Below, one piece after another: positions 48,980 to 58,359 of a stretch of 64,000 nucleotides of DNA (position 1 is its first letter; the number at the start of each line of letters is the position of its first letter). The stretch is from Prosapia bicincta (Eukaryota; Arthropoda; Insecta; Hemiptera; Cercopidae). The notes under the pieces are model-generated. The model was not told where the DNA came from and did not search any database. It saw only the letters and a list, made by a program, of their open reading frames with translations. The DNA lies in the NCBI GenBank assembly GCA_036971475.1, contig JBAIZL010000001.1:153777544-153841543 (forward strand), given 5' to 3'. A program made the translations under genes and the position numbers.

Positions 48980-49834
48980 CAACTTGGAAGTCGCTGTCGT
49001 TCTCAGTAATGCTGACAGATTGGTCTAGGCTTTAGAGTTGCTGCGTGGAGTCCAGACTGTATAGTGGTGAAATGGCCCAACGAGACTCCCAGCTGTGAGG
49101 TGAAAACTATAGTTTTCTTCTCGCATATTTCCCACATTTGGTAAATTCATGCAGCTGTGATAGTCTCAGCGGAAACCAAGTTGGCCCCTATCTCTTTCCG
49201 TATGTTTTGCTATGGTTTAGATAGTTGTTTGCTCCTTCTTAGAAAAAAATCTTTGCTAGCTTATTTCGAATCACATCTTTTCTTACGTTTCACTTGTAAC
49301 AACGCTCCCTGAATATTTTTTCTCTTTTCTGACCCAAGAACGTGTTGGTGTGGAACCTCCGTACACCATGACAGTTCTCATTGCCATGCGCTCTGTGCCT
49401 TTTCTTTCAGCACGTAATGTTTGCTTAGTCTAATGGTTAGTGATCTTGTTTGACCTGTTAGCAGAAGAGTTCATCTCCGTGGAAGAGGAAGGTTTTATGG
49501 CACAGTTAACATTGGTGTTTTATTATTCAAAAAAGTGTTTGTTTTAATGAATTTTCTTTTCAATTAGTCGTTTGCATTGTTTTCATACTTTAGATATGTT
49601 GAAAACGTCAACTAACCTACTAAAGAATAAATCGCAAATATACAGGATTTATGGAATAACTCGATTAAATTAAAGCTTGACAAAAATAAATGACATAAAT
49701 TCATGATTTTATTGTAATGTAAGATACATTTTCTTGATTTAATTTCGGCTATTGTAGATAATTTAATAATCTGTACATTTTTATATTTTCTAAGTGTTAA
49801 ATGCTAATAAAGTCCACTTAATATAATATTTTAA
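48980..49834. other. Non-coding sequence
   Basis: Moderately mixed composition to about 49500, then AT-rich. No gene, RNA or repeat that I can name. Confidence 0.55.
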
Positions 49835-49872
49835 ATAATAAAACTAATAACCACAAATTAACTTTATTTATT

Positions 49873-49916
49873 CACCTGATGTACATTTCAGTTACAAGGT
49901 AACCATCTTCAGCAGT
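49873..49916 (-). ncRNA. Hammerhead ribozyme motif (left arm)
   Basis: Minus strand: CTGAAGA (49912-49906), stem II GGTTAC/GTAACT, GAAA (49889-49886), then TGTACATC with a 2-bp stem III. Stem I is short or unclear. Confidence 0.55.
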
Positions 49917-50110
49917 ACTGAACAAAAAATTAATTTAATTTAAAACGTATGTATATAAAACATATATAGCAAAAAAATATTGAGGTTATAAATTTAATTC
50001 TTATTTTTAATAATTATTCAAAAATAAGAATTAAATTTATAACCTGAACATTATTTTGCTATATATGTTTTATATATATACGTTTTAAATTAAATTAATT
50101 TTTTGTTCAG

Positions 50111-50155
50111 TACTTCTGAAGATGGTTACCTTGTAACTGAAATGTACATCAGGAG
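50111..50155 (+). ncRNA. Hammerhead ribozyme motif (right arm)
   Basis: CTGAAGA 50116-50122, stem II GGTTAC/GTAACT (loop CTT), GAAA 50139-50142, TGTACATC, with predicted cleavage after C 50150. Stem I CTT/AGG is only 3 bp. Confidence 0.6.
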
Positions 50156-50205
50156 AATAAATAAAGTTAATTTGTGGTTATTGGGTTTATTATTTAAAAT
50201 ATTAT

Positions 50206-50945
50206 AACATAGGCCACAGTTGCTCAAGAAATCATTATCCACTTAATATGTCCAGTTTGTATTCATGTAATTGATCTAATTTAGATTTGCATATATTTGT
50301 ATGTTCCTTTTTAATTCTCGGGTGTCACGCCTACTTTTTGTTGTACACGTAATAATCATTGTACTGTATGGTGTATTTGTCGCACAATGAATTTTGTAGT
50401 GTAGTTATGTGATTTGAATAATGCCTATTGTAATTATGTATTTGTTCAATTTGAACAATATTTTACAATCACCTCTAACGTTCCACTCAACGCTATGTAA
50501 TTATAAACTACATCGAACACTCGTTGTGTAGTTGTTTCCTTAATTGCATTATATTTATTTTTATAACATCGTATCGTAATTGTTATACATGCCATTCCTT
50601 CGTTAAAAAAATACACTGTATTTTTAAAATAAATAACTTTTTAATAATTACCTAGTCTTTTAATAGTATTTCAAGGTTTTGTTTAATTTGATATAAGTTT
50701 TATTTTATATTAAACTATACGTATTAAACAGGCAAAGGTTTTTAATAAATAGCTTATAATTTTAGTATTTTTAAATGAACAGAGGTATTTTAAACCCATT
50801 AAAATGTCAAGTACGTGTCTGTAGCAAATCATTTATTATTGATTTTTATCACCTGAAAATATGACATGTTTTTTTATGTAATTGTAAATATGTTACTTTA
50901 ACATATAACAGTAAAATAAAAAATTTCAATGTAACTTTTTAAAGT
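50206..50945. other. AT-rich non-coding sequence
   Basis: No gene or repeat seen. Confidence 0.6.
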
Positions 50946-50947
50946 AA

Positions 50948-51019
<72 letters not shown>

Positions 51020-51150
51020 AAAGAACTAAGTCAAAATACAAATACAAGAATTATAATTGAATTTACAATTGTAAATTCTGTAAATTCAACTATAATTCTT
51101 GTATTTGTATTTTGACTTAGTTCTTTATTAATACACAAGAATACATATTG

Positions 51151-51205
<55 letters not shown>
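50946..51205. repeat. Foldback between two (TA)n tracts
   Basis: (TA)n at about 50946-51014 and 51156-51205 bracket a hairpin (51020-51128) whose arms read AAAGAACTAAGTCAAAATAC and GTATTTTGACTTAGTTCTTT. The tail is unlike the others and carries no visible ribozyme core. Confidence 0.8.
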
Positions 51206-51210
<5 letters not shown>

Positions 51211-52984
51211 CATAGGTTGAAGCTCATCAACCTGGGTATCATAGCACAATAAGTTCGGTGAATATCTTGAAAAATATATATTTTGTAAGAAATGGAACCT
51301 GTACCACTTAATTCATAACCTGTAACTTATTTAGTAAAACATTTCTTTTTAAATACAGTTGTAACTTTTTATCAATAACAGGAAGATATTTGTAGGCTCT
51401 GTTTTCAGGTATAATATGAGAGTAGCCGATTTGGGGCAAGTAGAGCCAGAATGTTAACACGAGATAAATATAGGCCCGAACATTTCGTGTATGCGAACGG
51501 TTTATGGCGCACATGTGCTATATATACACCCATACACGCCTATTGGAGCTGCGAGACCATGTGTAGTTTTATTGTTGTGTACCGGTCACTGGATTGGATA
51601 CAATGTAACGTAAGAGTAATTCGAAAACGTCAGAGGTTTGGTATTTTTAATTTGCTATATGCTTTGTTTCATGTAACCGTGCTGAAGACAGAAATGTTCG
51701 TATGTAACACATAGTGCAGGGATATAAGCTGTCAAAGTTCTGTCTGTACTAAAACATTACGGGTGGACAACCACAAGTAGTTCCCCTTCAGCCGTCATCC
51801 TTCCGTTCATCCAGGCCATGGGGGATTTATGTTGCTACCGTAAAGTGAGGTGATAAAACTCACTTTATCACCACTTATCGAGCTTTAAAATGATAAAGAA
51901 CATGCACTTTCCAAATCGATTGTTGACTAAATCTGGATCTAGGAAAGCGTCGAATGACAATTTCAATATGGGCTGAGGAAATCCCGCCCTTTGAACAAAA
52001 GTAATAGGAACACGTTTGGTCCAAACGCAACAGAAAATTCCACCTGGTAATAACCTTGTTTTCACTAAATCGTCTATACTAAATTCATATTCAGAATTCA
52101 AACGAAATATTGAAGGTTTGACTAGACAAGGACAGAACGCAGGACGTGAGTCGTACATTAGGATAAGAGAAACAGGTTTCGGGAACGAGGAAGGGATAAA
52201 TCGATGAAACAACTTACTGCGGCAGGATGTAGGCAATTATGACACGTAATATGGTTCGCGTTAAAAATGGAATTGAACTCATTCCAACGGCGGATCGATA
52301 CGAGATGTACGAGTTCTGTTCATGAACTTATCGTCTCTCCGTTTAGTTTAACTTCTAACACTCTTATTGTGGGGTTATTTATAGTTCCTGGATCACTAAT
52401 GAACCATGATCAATCATTATAAAAGTACATTCATAGGTTTCTTGTTGGAAACTGTCTTCATGATCAGGTATTTGTCTATTTAATACCTTTCTGTATACAA
52501 AGAGGATATTACATCTGGCTGCACATTTAAATTTGTTAACTTGTAACTTATACGGATAAAATGTTTAAATAAAGTGGCAAACAAGCATAGCCTACTGTCT
52601 GCAATAAATTGCAGCTCTTTAATCTTTCATGCAATAAATTTTACTTATACATTACAGACAATTAAAATGTTTCTGCTTTGTAATGCATCAAGTTATTTGC
52701 TGTTGTAATGTAAAGGAAGTGCAACAGATTGTATTTCCGGTTGAAACCGGAAGTACAGTAACGCTTACAATAAGTACTGTAAGGAACTTCCTTGATTGGT
52801 TGTGAATGGAACAAATGGGGCTGAGTCATTCAAGTGAAAGTGGACTACACCTGTTCTGCAGTGTTTGGCAACACTGTACAAATGATCTTTTCGTAACTAT
52901 TGCCTTAGAATTACTCTGAGATTATGCTCTGTTAATCTGTTTCTAATAACGGTTTTTAATTAGAACAAAATAGTCTATTTATTA
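51206..52984. other. Mixed-composition stretch with an unidentified minus-strand frame
   Basis: A 122-codon minus frame (52236-51868) includes FSIDDLVKTRLLPGGIFCCV and PILKLSFDAFLDPDLVNNRF; I do not recognise it and cannot call it a gene. A short hairpin lies at about 51846-51872 (AAAGTGAGGTGATAAA / TTTATCACCAC). At 52733-52755 TTCCGGTTGAAACCGGAAGT is a near-palindrome including an ETS-like CCGGAAGT, followed by an ATTGGT box and TGAGTCA near 52795-52830. Confidence 0.4.
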
Positions 52985-54090
52985 AGGTTCATACTAGAAT
53001 ACAGCACACTTGCGTGCTCACACACGCACTCACAGATACACGAGTGAGAGACGAAAATCCAATATGAGTATCAAGACGAGAGGGGGTTTATATACAACAC
53101 ACTCGCGGTCTCACACACGCACTCACAGATACACGAGTGAGAGACGAAAATCCAATATGAGTAACAAGACGAGAGGGGGTTTATATACATCACACTCGCG
53201 TGCTCACTCACGCACTCATAGATACACGAGTGAGAGACGAAAATCCAATATGAGTATCAAGACGAGAGGGGGTTTATATACAACACACTCGCGTGCTAAC
53301 TCACAGATACACGAGTGAGAGACGAAAATCCAATATGAGTAACAAGACGAGAGGGGGTTTATATACATCACACTCGCGTGCTCACTCACGCACTCACAGA
53401 TACACGAGTGAGAGACGAAAATCCAATATGAGTATCAAGACGAGAGGGGGTTTATATACATCACACTCGCGTGCTCACTCACGCACTCACAGATACACGA
53501 GTGAGAGACGAAAATCCAATATGAGTATCAAGACGAGAGGGGGTTTATATACAACACACTCGCGTGCTAACTCACAGATACACGAGTGAGAGACGAAAAT
53601 CCAATATGAGTAACAAGACGAGAGGGGGTTTATATACATCACACTCGCGTGCTCACTCACGCACTCACAGATACACGAGTGAGAGACGAAAATCCAATAT
53701 GAGTATCAAGACGAGAGGGGGTTTATATACAACACACTCGCGTGCTAACTCACAGATACACGAGTGAGAGACGAAAATCCAATATGAGTAACAAGACGAG
53801 AGGGGGTTTATATACATCACACTCGCGTGCTCACTCACGCACTCACAGATACACGAGTGAGAGACGAAAATCCAATATGAGTATCAAGACGAGCGGGGGG
53901 TTTATATACAGCACACTCGCTTGCTCACTCACAGATACACGAGTGAGAGACGAAAATCCAATATGAGTATCAAGACGAGAGGGGGTTTATATACAGCGCA
54001 CTCGCGTGCTCACTCACGCACTCACAGATACACGAGTGAGAGATGAAAATCCAATATGAGTAACAAGACGAGAGGGGGTTTTATATACAC
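52985..54090. repeat. 93/85-bp tandem array, about 12 copies
   Basis: Unit landmarks are ACTCGCGTGCTCACTCACGC, ACAGATACACGAGTGAGAGA, CGAAAATCCAATATGAGTA and AAGACGAGAGGGGGTTTATA. Short units lack 8 bp (CGCACTCA). ATCAAG and AACAAG variants roughly alternate, implying a two-unit higher-order period. ACTCACTC/GAGTGAGA gives each unit a hairpin. Frames such as RYTSERRKSN persist only until the next 85-bp unit shifts them. Confidence 0.95.
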
Positions 54091-55474
54091 GAATACTTTT
54101 ACAAATAATAAAACATAAACACTGTAAAAATAATAACTAAGGTAAACAAATTGGTTACGCGTTTGTTTGAAGAGTAGAGTAATGTATAGGAACTGAACGG
54201 AAGGTAGAAGAAGATTCGGAGAAAATAAACCTTGAGTAGGATCAGAAAACTAAATAAATACAAACAGCAGTGGCTGTTACACTTTAAAATAATCCTTCTT
54301 TTGTGAGCAATGAGGAGTTAAATAACTTTGAAAGGAGATTTTTCGACCCACGTCAGCTAACAGTAAGTAGACAAAATGGCGACGAAGGCTGAAATATTGT
54401 TTTAAAACTATTTTTGTCTGAATCCGATGAAAAATAATTATCAAGAATAAATCTGCACTCTAAAAAACAATTAAAATCAATGTTTTCACTGAAAAATAAT
54501 TTTAATGTAAGTATTCATTAACATTATCTTTCACTAATTGCAGCGAGATACAATATGCATTGCTTCATGTACTTAATCTCAGATATGGGAACGATAAGAG
54601 AAAATTGGCTCAGATTCCAATCAGTTTTTATATAAAGTATACAAATTTTAAGTATCACTAACTTATCATCTCAGGCTAATTAAGAGAAGACGCGGATTTG
54701 TTCGCTCACGTCAACATAACATGAGTTTTACCCTAATTGGTTTTTGAGCCAGTTTTCTCTTGTATAGCGACTATACCTCATAGTGTATTTCATGGCCGGT
54801 GTAACTTTTGCACGGAAAAAAATCTTCGGCTTGGCGTCAAGCTCATGGGACGCACTAGTATACGGTATCAAAGTCAGTGGTTCAAATCAGTGATAACATA
54901 TGATTGAATACAACAGCTGATATTGTGTTATAGGCTATGTTGTAAAACTTACTTTAACTTGTAAGATATGTTACACTATTAAGTTAAAATGATAGGAATT
55001 CAATATTTTTATCAGATATTAAATATATGAATGTATTTGTATTTCCATAAATACTAGTTTAATTACTAAATATGGTAATAATGAGTTATAATATAAAAAA
55101 GAGGGCAGCCGCCAGCCCTTTTACTGCTTGTATTATGAACGTTGTGAGAGTGTTTTTTTAACGGTTTAGTTATTTGAAAGTACACTATAAGAAATAGTCG
55201 CTGTAGGCTGTATAGAAGATGGAATTAGAAAGACACACAACCTATCTTCACCAGAAAACTGTCAACGATTAAATAAGCATTTAGAGTATGAGCAAATTCC
55301 TTCTATTAGCTCACACTCTCCTGATATATACCTTGTACACATTTTCAATCGTTAATAAATACGTTTTTATTCATACGGTCAAGCTCAAATACATCTTTTT
55401 AAACCTATAGTGGATAACAATTGATGTTAACACAGTTTTCCCAAATATTTATTTAATAATTAAATTATAATGAT
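54091..55474. other. Non-coding sequence
   Basis: No gene. Near 54360-54780 the sequence is less AT-rich and has no recognisable coding frame. Confidence 0.55.
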
Positions 55475-55555
55475 TTGAGGTGTACACGTCGGATTCGAAC
55501 TCAGAATCTTTATGTTCGAACTCTAGCACTGAGTCAACTTTCCCATAGCTAGAAA
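55475..55555 (-). other. tRNA-like relic (Met-like) or SINE head
   Basis: Minus strand: an A-box-like GTTGACTCAGTGCTAGAG, then GAACATAAAGATTC with CAT where the anticodon would lie, then a B box AGTTCGAATCC (one mismatch to GGTTCGANTCC). The acceptor arms do not pair, so it is not a working tRNA. It is either a decayed tRNA or the promoter head of a tRNA-derived SINE. Confidence 0.5.
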
Positions 55556-55934
55556 TGTATTTTTAAAAGATGTATATGAATTTTTCTTTTGGCATCATCT
55601 CTGGTTGTCGTCGTAACTTCCATTGTAAAACCTAAAATGGTTGCCATGGTTACCACACAAAATCATAAATAGTGCTCTAGGATTAAAAATGATTGAAAAG
55701 AATAAAATAAACAAACAAATCGAACCTTGCTTCACAAACGGACAATGTAAAAGGAAAGCGAAAAGAAACTACAACACAATGGAGGCAACGAAAACAAGAA
55801 AGCCTATAAATAGTAACAAACAAAAATAATAGTCCAACACCATACATAGAAATGAAAATGAAAAATTGCAAGGAAATTTGCTTTATATTTTTCCACTTAA
55901 TATTGTTATTCTGACATATATATATATACATATA
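55556..55934. other. Non-coding sequence
   Basis: A 62-codon Lys/Asn-rich frame at 55641 shows no family signature and is probably chance. Confidence 0.5.
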
Positions 55935-56048
55935 ATTAATAAATTGAAAATATTTCAAAAACAAGAATACTTTTAATGAATATATTTATTCTTGTTTTTG
56001 AAATATTTTAAATTTATTAACTATATTACAAGAAAACATATCGCCATA

Positions 56049-56107
<59 letters not shown>
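55935..56107. repeat. Short foldback plus (TA)n
   Basis: GAAAATATTTCAAAAACAAG and CTTGTTTTTGAAATATTTTA form a hairpin (55940-56010). A PLE-type end (TTACAAGAAAACATATCGCC, also at 19728) and (TA)n (56051-56105) follow. Confidence 0.8.
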
Positions 56108-56197
56108 GAATGTCAAATATGTTTTCCTGTTAGAATTATTTTTAAGATTAAATAATATACTCTAATTACAGGAATAATTTATTGAAATAATACGTGC

Positions 56198-56242
56198 ATT
56201 CAAAGCTTTTCGTTGGTTGACATTACCAACATCCTCAGGAAT
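56198..56242 (-). ncRNA. Hammerhead ribozyme motif, intact core
   Basis: Minus strand order: ATTC, CTGAGGA, stem II GTTGGT/ACCAAC (7-nt loop), GAAA, AGCTTT, GAAT. Stem I ATTC/GAAT is perfect. Every conserved core base is present. Confidence 0.75.
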
Positions 56243-56303
56243 TACAATACTAAGAATCAATATGTATTCTGATCAATATGTGTTCTTGATTCTTAGTATT
56301 GTA

Positions 56304-56348
56304 ATTCCTGAGTATGTTGGTAATGTCAACCAACGAAAAGCTTTGAGT
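56304..56348 (+). ncRNA. Hammerhead motif with a core substitution
   Basis: The opposite arm of the same foldback reads CTGAGTA for CTGANGA (G to T at the conserved position), so it is probably inactive, although stem II and GAAA are kept. Confidence 0.65.
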
Positions 56349-56464
56349 GTATTATTTCAATAAATTATTCCTGTAATTAGAGTATATTATTTAATCTTAA
56401 ATATATATATATATACATTTTAAAACAACAGGTTATTCAAATACAAGAATATTTATTAATTTAT

Positions 56465-56509
56465 ATCCAAAGCTTTTCGTTGGCAAACAGTACCAACATC
56501 ATCAGGAAT
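56465..56509 (-). ncRNA. Hammerhead ribozyme motif (left arm)
   Basis: Minus strand: ATTC, CTGATGA, stem II GTTGG/CCAAC around GTACTGTTTG, GAAA, AGCTTT, GGAT. Core intact. Confidence 0.7.
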
Positions 56510-56558
56510 GAAAATTACAATAATGTAATTATTGTATTATTACTACATTGTAATTTTC

Positions 56559-56603
56559 ATTCCTGATGATGTTGGTACTGTTTGCCAACGAAAAGCTTTG
56601 GAT
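56559..56603 (+). ncRNA. Hammerhead ribozyme motif (right arm)
   Basis: Same order on the plus strand: CTGATGA 56563-56569, GAAA 56590-56593, with predicted cleavage before 56600. Stem I ATTC/GGAT contains one G-U pair. Confidence 0.7.
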
Positions 56604-56688
56604 ATAAATTAATAAATATTCTTGTACTTGAATAACCTATGTTGTTTTAAATTATTAAACAAGAAAACGTATTTTATACATATATATT

Positions 56689-57510
56689 CAGTAAACTCCC
56701 GATTATCCGTGGAATAGGGTGGCCCGGCAACGCCGGATAACGAATTTCCCGGATAATCTGCTATGAGCAAAGAATGACCCCGGTTAATGGAATTCACAAA
56801 TAATCTTCAGAGGACAAAATAAATACAGAAAATAATTTAAAATGTCGATGTATTTGACGGATTATAACATGTACATTTATATGTCTAACTATTTACAATA
56901 CTTACATAAGTATATGTTAAAAGTAAGTATGTATGTACATATGTAATTTCCTTTACACATAATACTTTTTAACAAAAAAATCTGTCACTTTCGTCTGTTT
57001 TTTTGTGAGCATTGATTTAGCTTTAATGTGCGATCCAAGTTCCTTGAGAACCTTTTGTCGCACAGTGTCTACTTGTGTCACAAAGCCATAAAGATCGATA
57101 ATGTATGACAGACATGGATAATGCATATGTCACGTCCTAGACTATTTATTGCCGAGATTAGCTGACATTTGTTTACAATCTTAGGATACATACTGTATTA
57201 GGTTTTCGGGCGTCCAAGCATTTTGTCATTGTCTCTTTTGACAGTAGTCTGCTCGGCCCTTTTATTTCGCTGGCCCACGTCGGGATGCTTTCCTTTCAAT
57301 GTAAAAATTAGTACGTACATATTTACAAATCTATTCCCTTCATCTTAACTTCTCGTATTAAGCCTTATATGCATTTACGTCGTAATTCACCGTTTGGAAA
57401 TTAACACACGAATCTGATTGGAATAAAAATTGGATATTTCTAAAACAATAGCAGACCCCGGATAATCCGCAAACCGGTTAATCCGCCCACGGATAATCGG
57501 GAGTTTACTG
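56689..57510 (-). mobile_element. Tigger/pogo DNA transposon, deletion derivative
   Basis: Terminal inverted repeats begin CAGTAAACTCCCGATTATCC at both ends, the classic Tigger/pogo terminus. The inner parts also pair (GGATAACGAATTTCCCGG; CCCCGGATAATCCGC). TA follows the right end; the left flank is TT, so the TA duplication is not perfect. On the minus strand, near 57100-56960, the C-terminus of a Tigger/Jerky-like transposase is readable: VLKELGSHIKAKSMLTKKQT then KVTDFFVKK. The DDE core and the DNA-binding domains are missing. Confidence 0.85.
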
Positions 57511-57899
57511 TATATATAAGTATTTATATTAATTGTAAATAAAAAGAATTATAAATAAAAAGTAATTATAAATAAAAAGAAACAAAAATACAATTTTTCT
57601 TTGTTGACTTAAGTAGAAATTGACTTGTAAAGCGTTTTTTCTATATGACTTGTTTCAGGTTTGTTTAGAAAAAGTAACTGAACATTATATTTGCATTATC
57701 CTTTAATTTATTGATCTTCAAATTGTGAATTTCTTCACTAGCCTTATATCTTTCTAGTAAGTTACAAGTAAATACTATATTCTGTTTTCCTGCAGATTTA
57801 ACTCCTTTCAATACATGATTTATTTTTCCAAAATCTGGAATAATTATTCTTATTTATATATGTTGATTCCATCTTCACGCGAGCTACTAGTAATCACTA
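57511..57899. other. AT-rich non-coding sequence
   Basis: No gene seen. Confidence 0.6.
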
Positions 57900-58030
57900 A
57901 ACACTTTTAAATGTTTCTAAACTTGCCTATAGTAGCACTTACTTTGTTTGTTGAGGACGGCCGTTTCGGGAGATGTGTCCCATTGTCAACTCAGACCGTA
58001 ACTGATCTCAATGTTTACGTAGGTTAGGGT

Positions 58031-58101
<71 letters not shown>

Positions 58102-58359
58102 GCACTTCATACTACACCTTACACACATACTCAATACACAATTACATTACAACTCACACGCACTTTTCGACATCATAACTCCTAATACACACGAAATACA
58201 CCCACACCACCATAATATCCCACCCCCCACCTTAACCTACGTAAACCTTGAGATCAGTTACGGTCTGAGTTGACAATGGGACACATCTCCTGAAACGGCC
58301 GTCCTCAACAAACAAAGTAAGTGCTACTATAGGCAAGTTTAGAAACATTTAAAAGTGTT
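57900..58359. mobile_element. PLE-tail foldback with (TA)n and a fragment between arms
   Basis: Arms of about 130 bp (57900-58033 and 58219-58359) are inverted copies with CTTGCCTATAGTAGCACTTA and GGCCGTTTCGGGAGATGTGT. Between them lie (TA)n (58034-58099) and about 115 bp of C/A-rich sequence like the end of a PLE coding strand. Same tail as 2980-3140. Confidence 0.8.

Larger units (their letters stand above)
49835..50205. mobile_element. PLE-tail foldback, about 175-bp arms, ribozyme in each arm
   Basis: The left arm from AATAATAAAACTAATAACCA and the right arm ending GGTTATTGGGTTTATTATT are inverted copies. The centre AAGAATTAAATTTATAACCT is mirrored around about 50015. Each arm carries a hammerhead motif on its own outward-reading strand. 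Confidence 0.85.
56120..56403. mobile_element. PLE-tail foldback, about 125-bp arms
   Basis: TTAAGATTAAATAATATACT opens the left arm and AGTATATTATTTAATCTTAA closes the right. Both arms contain the AAGCTTT/TTGGTAATGTCAACCAA ribozyme region. (TA)n borders both sides. Confidence 0.9.
56418..56650. mobile_element. PLE-tail foldback, about 110-bp near-perfect arms
   Basis: It extends from AACAGGTTATTCAAATACAA to TTGAATAACCTATGTTGTTT, sister to the foldback at 6001-6166 but with both arms full length. Each arm has a hammerhead motif. Confidence 0.9.

Noticed and set aside
51868..52236. 122-codon minus-strand gene
   Set aside because: No recognisable domain, splice context or repeat signature; kept only as a note in the stretch entry.
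53010..53966. Zinc-finger-like protein (HTRTHRYTSERR repeats)
   Set aside because: The peptides look like finger linkers but have no C2H2 pairs, and every 85-bp unit shifts the frame. They are translated minisatellite.
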